From the NCBI GenBank assembly GCA_943354525.1, contig CALRCI010000025.1, positions 1 to 8,357 on the forward strand: a DNA stretch of 8,357 nucleotides. Direction: 5' to 3'. The notes below the pieces were generated by a model. The model made no database searches, was not told where the DNA came from, and saw nothing but the letters and a program-made list of their open reading frames with translations. The position numbers and the translations under genes are program-made. Shown here one piece after another: positions 1 through 5,329 of this stretch. Origin of the DNA: Candidatus Nomurabacteria bacterium (GTDB lineage: Bacteria > Patescibacteriota > Minisyncoccia > Phycocordibacterales > UBA9973). The stretch's first letter is position 1. Every line of letters starts with the position of its first letter.

Positions 1-121
1 GGAGCGTATACATCTTGCCGTGCACGATCGAAACAAAAAAAAGCTTGCCGATGATAACAAGCGAGACGAGCACGATGACCGTCGATATGACGGTGATGCG
101 GTTAGGCGCAATATGTTTCAT
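1..121 (-). CDS. ftsI: FtsI-type (class B PBP) division transpeptidase, N-terminal fragment
   Basis: Only the first 40 codons lie in the window; the gene runs off the left edge. The peptide opens MKHIAPNRITV, then has one hydrophobic segment (about residues 10-32) ending in GKLFFVSIVHGKMYT. That last stretch matches the usual class B penicillin-binding protein N-terminus, where a membrane anchor is followed by an (R/K)LF-x-x-(I/V)-HG-x-x-Y pattern; PBP2 in this window has the similar RLVYLQIIHGTDY. As the gene after ftsL in a mraZ-rsmH-ftsL series, it should be the septal transpeptidase FtsI/PBP3 (pbpB or spoVD type), which crosslinks septal peptidoglycan. The ATG lies 11 bases after the ftsL stop and follows GTAGGTAGGT, a weak AGG-rich ribosome site. 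The catalytic domain is not visible, so the assignment rests on anchor sequence plus gene order. Confidence 0.75.
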   Translation of the reverse strand, partial: MKHIAPNRITVISTVIVLVSLVIIGKLFFVSIVHGKMYTL

Positions 122-132
122 ACCTACCTACA

Positions 133-489
133 TTATCGCCCGAGAACTCCGAATTGTCGAGTGGTATTGAACGCAAAACCAGATGCGGCGGCAACACGAG
201 ATGCATAGGCGATGTCTTTCGGCTCAGTGAGCCCGACAGTGGATGCGAGAGAAAGTGAGAGTGACTCAGTCTTAGCGAGATACTGAGCTTCGAGCGTGGC
301 GACATTGCCGAGATTTGAAGAAATATCTTTGGCATAATGACGCTCAGCCAGGACGGCGAAGACAACGTGTCCGATGAAATACATATAGAGCGCAAGCGTC
401 ACCCCAATCGCCGCCAAGAGCGCAAATACGATTTTGCGTTCGATGGTGTGAGAATTGCCGATATAGGTTTGTGCTTGGAGTGTATGCAT
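133..489 (-). CDS. ftsL: FtsL-like divisome membrane protein
   Basis: A 118-residue bitopic protein: a short polar N-terminus (residues 1-18), one strong membrane segment (about 19-44, from IVFALLAAIG through YFIGHVVF), then a helical outer region (about 45-82) rich in Leu, Ala and Glu, consistent with a short coiled coil. That is the architecture of FtsL/DivIC, which form a periplasmic coiled coil with FtsB/FtsQ partners and help activate the septal synthase FtsWI. Sequence is poorly conserved in this family, so the call depends on topology, size (FtsL is usually about 90-120 residues) and position between rsmH and ftsI. The start lies one base after the rsmH stop, in the string TAATATG, so translation is probably coupled. 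No Shine-Dalgarno site is obvious. Confidence 0.75.
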   Translation of the reverse strand: MHTLQAQTYIGNSHTIERKIVFALLAAIGVTLALYMYFIGHVVFAVLAERHYAKDISSNLGNVATLEAQYLAKTESLSLSLASTVGLTEPKDIAYASRVAAASGFAFNTTRQFGVLGR

Positions 490-490
490 A

Positions 491-1381
491 TTATTTTTCG
501 ATGATTCTTAATTTGGCGCTTCGTGATCGCGGATTTGCGAGTATTTCTGCCCGAGATGGCACGATGGGCTTCTTGGTAATAATTTTTGCGTGATGCTCTG
601 CTTTGTATTTTAGAAATGCACGTTTGACGATGCGGTCTTCGAGACTGTGGAAAGTGATAACTGTAATTCGTCCACCGGCTGTTACTGTCTCAAATGCGTC
701 GGCGAGTGCGGTTTCGAGTGTGCGGAGTTCGTCGTTCACAGCGATGCGGAGGGCTTGGAAAGTCTTGGTCGCTGGATGCGTCTTGCCGTGGAGATACCAT
801 TTGGGAACTGCATCTCGGATAATCGCGACCAACTGCGTCGTCGTCTCGATGCGAACTCGGTGTCGTGCATCCACGATCGCTTTCGCAATCCTTCGGGAGA
901 ATTTTTCTTCACCGAATCCGTAGATGATATCGGCAAGATTTTCTTCACTCCAGCTGTTCACAATATCGGCAGCGGTAAGCGTCTCTTCCGTAATCGTGTC
1001 AGTGAGCGTCATGAGCAGCGGTTCATCTCTCTGAAATGAGAATCCTCTTCCCGAGTCATCGATTTCCGGAGATGAAACTCCGAGATCAAACAACATGCGA
1101 TGGACCGTCTCCACTCCCCGATCACTCAATTCTTTTTTCAAATCGCGAAAATTGGCATTGATGAACACCAAATCATGTGTCGCGTCACCGAGTTCACTCT
1201 TTGTCCGTTTGAGCGCCTCGGAATCAAGGTCAAATCCGATGATTTTCACCTCACTTCCGAATCGCTTCACGATTTCACTTGTGTGTCCGCCGCCGCCAAG
1301 CGTCGCATCTACGACCACTTCACCTGCGTGAATATTGAGTCCGTCTATAGCTTCTTTTAAAAGGACCGGTACGTGCTTCAT
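491..1381 (-). CDS. rsmH: 16S rRNA (cytosine-1402 N4)-methyltransferase RsmH (MraW)
   Basis: A 296-residue SAM-dependent methyltransferase of normal family length; RsmH methylates N4 of C1402 in the ribosomal P site. Visible family motifs are the N-terminal KHVPVLLKEA, the SAM-binding DATLGGGGHT (residues 25-34), FDLGVSSPEID with a nearby GRGFSF (about 98-116), HPATKTFQALRIAVNDEL (202-219), TFHSLEDR (243-250) and the C-terminal NPRSRSAKLR (283-292). One departure is the usual PLDMRMD stretch, which here reads PLLMTLTD (about 121-128). The ATG overlaps the mraZ stop by 4 bases (ATGA), so the two are translationally coupled. It lies second in the dcw operon, its standard place, and should be transcribed from the MraZ-box promoter upstream of mraZ. 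Confidence 0.97.
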   Translation of the reverse strand: MKHVPVLLKEAIDGLNIHAGEVVVDATLGGGGHTSEIVKRFGSEVKIIGFDLDSEALKRTKSELGDATHDLVFINANFRDLKKELSDRGVETVHRMLFDLGVSSPEIDDSGRGFSFQRDEPLLMTLTDTITEETLTAADIVNSWSEENLADIIYGFGEEKFSRRIAKAIVDARHRVRIETTTQLVAIIRDAVPKWYLHGKTHPATKTFQALRIAVNDELRTLETALADAFETVTAGGRITVITFHSLEDRIVKRAFLKYKAEHHAKIITKKPIVPSRAEILANPRSRSAKLRIIEK

Positions 1382-1812
1382 AGGACACCGACATTACCGA
1401 GCTTCTCAGCCAATGTATCTGCCGCTTTATCGACTTCTCTCTTGTACGTACTCCAGCGCTTCTCATCCCAGATCTCGGCTCGTGTCTCGACGCCGATGAC
1501 TGCGACTTTGCTTCTGAGCCCTGCGCGCTCTTTCAAGAAGTCCGGGACCAAGATGCGTCCCGCTCCGTCCACTGCCGCTTCGATCGCACCGCCGAACATA
1601 AATCGGTTGAAGCTTCGAGAATCGGCCTGGAGCATCGATGAATCGGCAAGTTTCGCAGAGATTGTCTTCCACTGATCCTTCGTAAACATGAAGATACAAT
1701 GGTCGAGTCCTGGGGCCAATACGACAACTTTGCCCATCTCCTTGCGGAATTTAACGGGCAGTGACATGCGATTCTTTTCATCAATAGTATGTGTATATTC
1801 GCCGATGAGCAT
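1378..1812 (-). CDS. mraZ: MraZ, transcriptional regulator of the division/cell-wall operon
   Basis: A 144-residue protein with two SpoVT/AbrB-like half-domains. The first starts at the N-terminus and contains DEKNRMSLP (about 11-19); the second contains VDGAGRILVP (about 81-90). Both match the D-x-(K/G)-x-R family signature. MraZ forms ring-like oligomers and binds tandem TGGG-type repeats at its own promoter to control the dcw cluster. Length and first position in mraZ-rsmH-ftsL-ftsI are typical. The start is supported by the family-typical opening MLIGEYTHTID and by a clear Shine-Dalgarno site, GAGGAA at 1822-1827, nine bases upstream. Its probable operator is visible at 1851-1900. The gene ends in a 4-base overlap with rsmH. 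Confidence 0.96.
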   Translation of the reverse strand: MLIGEYTHTIDEKNRMSLPVKFRKEMGKVVVLAPGLDHCIFMFTKDQWKTISAKLADSSMLQADSRSFNRFMFGGAIEAAVDGAGRILVPDFLKERAGLRSKVAVIGVETRAEIWDEKRWSTYKREVDKAADTLAEKLGNVGVL

Positions 1813-1821
1813 TGCGTTAAA

Positions 1822-1827
1822 TTCCTC
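1822..1827 (-). promoter_or_regulatory. Shine-Dalgarno site of mraZ
   Basis: GAGGAA lies 9 bases before the mraZ ATG. It is the clearest ribosome-binding site in the window and contrasts with greA and both FemAB genes, which show none. Confidence 0.7.
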
Positions 1828-1833
1828 AACTTA

Positions 1834-1849
1834 TCCGCCAACCGGCGGA
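1834..1849 (-). promoter_or_regulatory. GC-rich hairpin in the mraZ mRNA leader
   Basis: On the mRNA strand TCCGCC and GGCGGA pair as a perfect 6-bp stem around a GGTT loop. The hairpin lies in the leader, between the last MraZ box and the ribosome-binding site, ending about 6 bases before GAGGAA. It has no T-tract, so it is not a standard terminator. It could protect the 5' end or influence ribosome access; that role is inference. Confidence 0.5.
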
Positions 1850-1850
1850 C

Positions 1851-1900
1851 TCCCACTTCTTCCCACTTGTTCCTATTATAAACCACTTCATCCCACAGGC
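1851..1900 (-). promoter_or_regulatory. MraZ operator: tandem GTGGGA boxes with 10-bp period
   Basis: Read on the mraZ coding strand, five consecutive 10-base blocks end in GTGGGA (1891-1896), GTGGTT (1881-1886), ATAGGA (1871-1876), GTGGGA (1861-1866) and GTGGGA (1851-1856). Three boxes are exact, one is partial, and the degenerate middle one coincides with the -10 element. MraZ proteins are known to bind TGGG-type direct repeats at one-helical-turn spacing upstream of mraZ, so this fits autoregulation. Two exact boxes lie over and just after the expected transcription start and one lies in the -35/-10 spacer, an arrangement suited to repression. Confidence 0.85.
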
Positions 1901-1902
1901 AA
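1875..1902 (-). promoter_or_regulatory. Promoter of the mraZ-rsmH-ftsL-ftsI operon
   Basis: A perfect -10 hexamer TATAAT (1875-1880) is preceded, after a 16-base spacer, by TTGCCT (1897-1902), four of six bases matching the -35 consensus. The predicted transcription start is near 1868, giving a leader of about 55 bases that contains two MraZ boxes, the hairpin and the Shine-Dalgarno site. Confidence 0.75.
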
Positions 1903-1911
1903 ACATAGTTG

Positions 1912-1920
1912 TGTGGATAA
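1912..1920 (-). promoter_or_regulatory. Perfect DnaA box upstream of the mraZ promoter
   Basis: The minus strand reads TTATCCACA, the consensus high-affinity DnaA box, 9 bases upstream of the mraZ -35 element and between the two divergent promoters. A related sequence with one mismatch, TTGTCCACA, lies at 1940-1948 in the same orientation, but it overlaps the -35 element of the small plus-strand gene. DnaA control of this operon would couple division-gene expression to replication; binding here is inferred from sequence only. Confidence 0.5.
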
Positions 1921-1941
1921 CTCCCTGAGTCCGAACAGGTG

Positions 1942-1970
1942 TGGACAATCTATCAGAAAAGTAGTACAAT
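1942..1970 (+). promoter_or_regulatory. Promoter of the small acidic-protein gene
   Basis: TGGACA (1942-1947, five of six to the -35 consensus) and TACAAT (1965-1970, five of six to the -10 consensus) are separated by the optimal 17 bases. Transcription would start near 1977, about 20 bases before the ATG at 1997. It is divergent from the mraZ promoter, with 39 bases between the two -35 elements. Confidence 0.7.
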
Positions 1971-1996
1971 GAGATCAAACAAAAACACCTTTCCCC

Positions 1997-2170
1997 ATGG
2001 CAAAACAAACAAATACTCCAGAAAAAAAGTTACCTGAATTCAATCCCCTGAATTCTGCTGACTGTGATGATGCTACGAAAATTACAAACAATTACCTCGG
2101 AGGTAATTTCATCAAAGATGAAATGAACTTTGAAGAAGAACCTGACGACGAAAAGAAACTACACGTTTGA
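1997..2170 (+). CDS. Small acidic protein of unknown function, 57 residues
   Basis: I do not recognise this gene. The frame ATG to TGA encodes 57 residues opening MAKQTNTPEKKLPEFNP, with an Asn/Asp-rich middle and a strongly acidic C-terminal third (about 41-51, DEMNFEEEPDD) ending KKLHV. There is no signal peptide, membrane segment or cysteine pair (one Cys, residue 23), so it looks like a soluble and possibly disordered protein. Support for a real transcription unit is good: a near-consensus promoter at 1942-1970 and a strong terminator at 2191-2230 bracket it exactly. Support for translation is weaker: no Shine-Dalgarno site precedes the ATG (the leader ends CACCTTTCCCC), and base composition is more AT-rich than its neighbours. 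A small RNA is the main alternative. Confidence 0.6.
   Translation: MAKQTNTPEKKLPEFNPLNSADCDDATKITNNYLGGNFIKDEMNFEEEPDDEKKLHV
2090..2108. repeat. 19-bp palindrome inside the small gene
   Basis: AATTACCTC and GAGGTAATT are perfect reverse complements around a central G. In RNA this would form a hairpin that buries GGAGGTAA, a strong Shine-Dalgarno-like string. It encodes part of the NNYLGGNF stretch of the small protein. It could also be a protein-binding site. Confidence 0.55.
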
Positions 2171-2190
2171 TTATTCAAACGACAACTATT

Positions 2191-2230
2191 AAAAAATTCC
2201 GCTGTTTTATAACAGCGGAGTCTTTTTTTA
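2191..2230. terminator. Bidirectional intrinsic terminator between the small gene and lysS
   Basis: CCGCTGTT (2199-2206) and AACAGCGG (2211-2218) form a perfect 8-bp stem with a TTAT loop, extendable by one further T-A pair. The stem is flanked by AAAAAATT on the left and TCTTTTTTT on the right, so both strands give a hairpin followed by a U-tract. It can end the plus-strand small gene (stop at 2170) and the minus-strand greA-lysS transcript (stop at 2239). Confidence 0.9.
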
Positions 2231-2238
2231 TTTAAAAT

Positions 2239-3699
2239 TTATTCCTTCGGACGAAGCAGCGGGAAAAGCTGCGTCTCGCGGAGTGGCTTGTCGACGAGGA
2301 AGGCGAAGAGTCGCTCGCCGAATCCGAATCCGCAGGTTGGCGGCATGCCGTGTTCGAGCATTTCGACGAAATCCCATTCCGGCATCATGGCTTCACTATC
2401 CCCTCGCTCAATCAATTTCTGCTGGAGTTCAAATCGTGCGCGCTGATCAATCGGATCATTGAGTTCTGAGAAACCGTTGCCGACTTCGGAACCGGCGATG
2501 AGCACCTGGAAACGCTCCGTGAGTTCTGGATTTTCCGGACACGCTTTCGCGAGCGGAGAAACGAGTTTCGGATGTTTGATGAGAAATGCCGGACCACTGA
2601 TATTCTTCCTGCAGTATTTCCAGAGCGTGTCCATCAGACGTTCACGATTCGCGCCTTCATATTTGACACCGAGTTCATCGAGTTTGGCACGCATATCATC
2701 CTCGCTCGCCGAGAGCACATCAATATCCGTCTGTTTCAAAATTTCTTCAGTATATGAAATCCGCTTCCATTCATCACCGAGATCGAATGTATGTCCACGC
2801 GTCGTAAATTTCGTCGTATCGAAGACTTGGAGTGCGATATTTCTATATAGTTCTTCGACAAGCTTCATACCGTCTTCGTAGTCTGCGTAACCCCAGTAAA
2901 ATTCCATATTCGTGAATTCTTGGAGATGATCGGGACTTGTGCCTTCGTTGCGATACACGCGTCCGATTTCGAATGTCTTCGGAAATCCCGCCGCCATGAG
3001 ACGTTTCTGCCAGAGTTCGCCGACAGAAATACGAAGATAGACGTGCAGATCGAAGTCGGCGTGATGCGTCTTGAACGGATTGGCTTCGGCACCGCCCGTC
3101 GTGACTTCGAGCGTCGGCGTTTCGACATCGAGAAATCCGCGTTCGGTGAGAAATGTGCGTGTCACATTCCAAAACTTCGCTTTCTTATAAAAAAGATCGC
3201 GTGTCTCGGGATTCATGAGAATATCGAGATAGCGTTTGCGGAGGCGCTCGTCTTCGTCAGTGATGCCGTGCCATTTCTCCGGAAGTGGTGCAAGTGATTT
3301 GGAAGCGATCGTCCATGAAGTGACGAGAATACTTTTTTCTCCGCGTTCAGTTGTAAATAGTGTACCGGTGACGGAAATGAAATCTCCGATATCTATAGCA
3401 TCAGTAAAGAGTTGGAATGATGTCTCATCGATAGTGTCTTTTTTGAAAACTGCTTGGAAGCGTTCCGGACTGCCATCATCGAGTACGATGAAGAGAATTG
3501 CGCCCTGGCCGCGAATGGCCATGATGCGGCCAGCGAGAGAGACGGAATTGCCCGATACTTCGAGCGTCATGAAATCAGTACGCGCAACGGCAAGCGAAAA
3601 ATCCCGCGGCACTTTCGCCGGATAGGGATCAATGCCAGAATCACGGAGCTTCTCGAGCTTCGCGCGGCGGACAGCAGCCAATTCCTCGGATGTAGACAT
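2239..3699 (-). CDS. lysS: Lysyl-tRNA synthetase, class II
   Basis: A 486-residue cytoplasmic enzyme that charges tRNA-Lys, close to the usual length of about 500. The N-terminal anticodon-binding OB-fold spans roughly residues 53-130 (starting VSLAGRIMAIRGQGA). The class II catalytic core follows: motif 1 around GFLDVETPTLEV (188-199), then GGAEANPF (202-209), motif 2 from FEIGRVYRNEG to EFTNMEF (243-267), and motif 3 GFGFGERL through LFPLLRP (457-484) with its arginine at 463. The lysine-pocket segment EVGNGFSELND (405-415) is intact, supporting lysine over the related Asp/Asn enzymes. Motif 3 has GER where most bacterial LysRS have GIDR, and the HNPEFT string reads HLQEFT, so it is a divergent member. 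It starts 4 bases after the greA stop with no clear ribosome site, implying co-transcription with greA. Confidence 0.95.
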   Translation of the reverse strand: MSTSEELAAVRRAKLEKLRDSGIDPYPAKVPRDFSLAVARTDFMTLEVSGNSVSLAGRIMAIRGQGAILFIVLDDGSPERFQAVFKKDTIDETSFQLFTDAIDIGDFISVTGTLFTTERGEKSILVTSWTIASKSLAPLPEKWHGITDEDERLRKRYLDILMNPETRDLFYKKAKFWNVTRTFLTERGFLDVETPTLEVTTGGAEANPFKTHHADFDLHVYLRISVGELWQKRLMAAGFPKTFEIGRVYRNEGTSPDHLQEFTNMEFYWGYADYEDGMKLVEELYRNIALQVFDTTKFTTRGHTFDLGDEWKRISYTEEILKQTDIDVLSASEDDMRAKLDELGVKYEGANRERLMDTLWKYCRKNISGPAFLIKHPKLVSPLAKACPENPELTERFQVLIAGSEVGNGFSELNDPIDQRARFELQQKLIERGDSEAMMPEWDFVEMLEHGMPPTCGFGFGERLFAFLVDKPLRETQLFPLLRPKE

Positions 3700-3703
3700 A
3701 GAG

Positions 3704-4168
3704 CTATTCTATATCAAGAATCGAATATTCGATAGTACCTTTCGGTGTGGAGAACGTCGCCGTCTCGCCTTTTTTCTTGCCGACGAGAGCTTCACCGAGC
3801 GGTGAACGATTTGAGATTTTGCCGGCAGCCATATCAGTTTCTTCTGAACCGACGATCGTAAAGACTTTTTTCGCACTCTCACCCTTCTTCATAACAGTAA
3901 CGGTCGAACCAAGATCAACGGTATTGGAGTGATGTTTCTTGATAACAACCGGTGACTTCAGAATTGCCTGGATCTTCTGAATCCGGTCCTCGAGTTTACT
4001 CTGCTCTTCACGAGCCTGATGGTATTCTGCGTTTTCTGAAAGGTCGCCGAGGGATTTAGCGAATTCAAGGGATTCAAGGATGCTTTTACGCTTCGGGCCG
4101 GTCAATTCCTTGAGTTCGGCTTCGAGGGCTGTTTTCTTCTCTTCTGTGATGTATTCTTTTTCGTCCAT
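3704..4168 (-). CDS. greA: Transcript cleavage factor GreA
   Basis: A 154-residue protein of normal GreA length (about 157). It enters the RNA polymerase secondary channel and stimulates cleavage of backtracked RNA. The N-terminal helical hairpin (about 8-78) carries the tip signature GDLSENAEYHQARE (41-54), including the acidic pair D42 and E45 that corresponds to E. coli D41/E44 and helps hold the catalytic metal. The C-terminal FKBP-like domain (about 80-154) contains the conserved SPLGEALVGKKKGE. I chose the ATG at 4168 because it gives the family-length N-terminus; the same frame stays open to 4498, but that part overlaps the divergent FemAB gene. A promoter with its start point at the ATG suggests a leaderless mRNA. 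lysS follows 4 bases downstream. Confidence 0.95.
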   Translation of the reverse strand: MDEKEYITEEKKTALEAELKELTGPKRKSILESLEFAKSLGDLSENAEYHQAREEQSKLEDRIQKIQAILKSPVVIKKHHSNTVDLGSTVTVMKKGESAKKVFTIVGSEETDMAAGKISNRSPLGEALVGKKKGETATFSTPKGTIEYSILDIE

Positions 4169-4175
4169 GACCCAA

Positions 4176-4204
4176 ATTCTATAGATTTGGAGGTCAAAAG
4201 TCAA
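4176..4204 (-). promoter_or_regulatory. Promoter of greA-lysS, predicted leaderless
   Basis: TTGACT (4199-4204) and TAGAAT (4176-4181), each five of six to consensus, are spaced by the optimal 17 bases. Only seven bases separate the -10 element from the greA ATG, so transcription should start at or one base before the start codon. No Shine-Dalgarno site is present. Confidence 0.65.
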
Positions 4205-4243
4205 TGGAAGGCTCGGGATAGTGAAGAGGCAAATGAGTTCATA

Positions 4244-4252
4244 TGATATACT
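4244..4252 (+). promoter_or_regulatory. Extended -10 promoter of the plus-strand FemAB gene, leaderless type
   Basis: TGATATACT is an extended -10 element (TG, one base, TATACT). Exactly six bases (AACCGC) separate TATACT from the ATG at 4259, placing the expected transcription start at the start codon. There is no convincing -35 element and no Shine-Dalgarno site. The layout is nearly identical to that of the minus-strand FemAB gene. Confidence 0.6.
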
Positions 4253-4258
4253 AACCGC

Positions 4259-5329
4259 ATGATTACGGTCAGAGAGGCGACCAGTTCTGCAGAGTATCAT
4301 CCGAACGAACTTTCGGTGCTTTCGCATTTCACGCAGGAGTGGATGTATGGCGACTGGCAACAAAGTCAGGGTCGGCACGTGCGCCGATTTTTGATCGAGA
4401 AAAATGGAAAAGTAACCGGCACGTTTCAGATGATTCGCTTCAATTCGAGCTGGCCCGAAGGACAGTATCTCTATATCCCCCACGGACCGGTATTGCACGA
4501 AGAGCTGTCTCCTGAAGAATCCCTCACGTTGAAAAAATATCTCGAAAAAATCGCCGACGAAGAAAACGCCTTTTTAGTGCACTTTGATATTTTTCCGCAG
4601 AAATTCCCTCTTCGGCCTGAAACAGAAATTTTCACGCCTGCGCCTAAATACACGGAGAGCAACACCGCATTTCAACCCAAGTATGAATGGCTCGTCCCGC
4701 TTTCGGGAACGGAAGAGGATATTCTGAAAGCCATGCATCCGAAGACTCGCTATAGCGTCAATTTAGCGCTCCGCAAAGGCGTCACCGTACGGAAAATTTA
4801 TGGCGCAGAATTACTCTCGTACTTCAACACATTTTATGAGCTCCTCTCAGAGACGAGTGCGCGTAATCATTTCGGCTTGCATGAAAAAAAATACTACGAA
4901 GAAATTTTTAAAACTGCAGTAACGGATCCGCGTTGCATGCTCTTCGTCGGAAGTATCGACGAGAGCGTGATCGCCATGCACTTCGTCGTCTGTTATGGCA
5001 AAATCGCCTTTTATCCCTACGGTGGATCACGGAACGATGGTCGCAATTCAATGACGACCTATGCACTGCATTTCGCCGCTATGCGCGAAGCCAAGATGCT
5101 CGGATGCGAATTCTATAATTTCGGCGCTGTGAACGCTCCAGGCGGAGAGAAGACGAGTTGGGAAAAGATCTCAGAATACAAGCGCCGATGGGGCGGAGAG
5201 ATGATTACGTACGCTGATGCGTGTGACATCATCATCGATCAGAAGAAATACCGCCAGTTTCTCATGTTTCAGAAACTAAGCCCGCTGCTGCGAATTCTGT
5301 CAAAGCTACGAAAAAAGCTTGTTCACTAG
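4259..5329 (+). CDS. FemAB-family aminoacyltransferase-like protein (peptidoglycan bridge type)
   Basis: A 356-residue protein with the two-lobed GNAT-like fold pattern of the FemAB/FemX/MurM family, which transfers amino acids from aminoacyl-tRNA to peptidoglycan precursors. Family signatures are MHPKTRYSVNLALRKGV (159-175), YPYGGS (252-257), and EYKRRWGGE (306-314) near the C-terminus. It is shorter than staphylococcal FemA (about 420) and I see no long coiled-coil tRNA-binding arm. There is no signal peptide, so it is cytosolic, as expected for lipid II modification. It diverges from greA and converges on a second FemAB-like gene, overlapping its 3' end by 24 bases. The residue it transfers and the acceptor cannot be told from sequence. 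Some family members act in other aminoacyl or acyl transfer pathways, so the family call is firm and the peptidoglycan role is inference. Confidence 0.85.
   Translation: MITVREATSSAEYHPNELSVLSHFTQEWMYGDWQQSQGRHVRRFLIEKNGKVTGTFQMIRFNSSWPEGQYLYIPHGPVLHEELSPEESLTLKKYLEKIADEENAFLVHFDIFPQKFPLRPETEIFTPAPKYTESNTAFQPKYEWLVPLSGTEEDILKAMHPKTRYSVNLALRKGVTVRKIYGAELLSYFNTFYELLSETSARNHFGLHEKKYYEEIFKTAVTDPRCMLFVGSIDESVIAMHFVVCYGKIAFYPYGGSRNDGRNSMTTYALHFAAMREAKMLGCEFYNFGAVNAPGGEKTSWEKISEYKRRWGGEMITYADACDIIIDQKKYRQFLMFQKLSPLLRILSKLRKKLVH

Noticed and set aside
603..1360. Several open frames on the plus strand opposite rsmH
   Set aside because: Compositional shadows of a well-conserved gene on the other strand; no recognisable motifs, promoters or ribosome sites.
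1831..1948. Possible replication origin, given DnaA-like boxes in an AT-containing intergenic region
   Set aside because: Only one perfect and one imperfect box, no AT-rich unwinding element, and no dnaA or dnaN nearby; promoter regulation is the simpler reading.
2033..2056. Direct repeat CCTGAATTC twice in the small gene
   Set aside because: A short repeat within coding sequence (LPEF and PLNS in different frames) with no flanking pattern; likely chance.
4169..4498. In-frame upstream extension of greA giving a 264-residue frame
   Set aside because: It overlaps the start of the divergent FemAB gene, has no family similarity, and the ATG at 4168 gives normal GreA length with a matching promoter.
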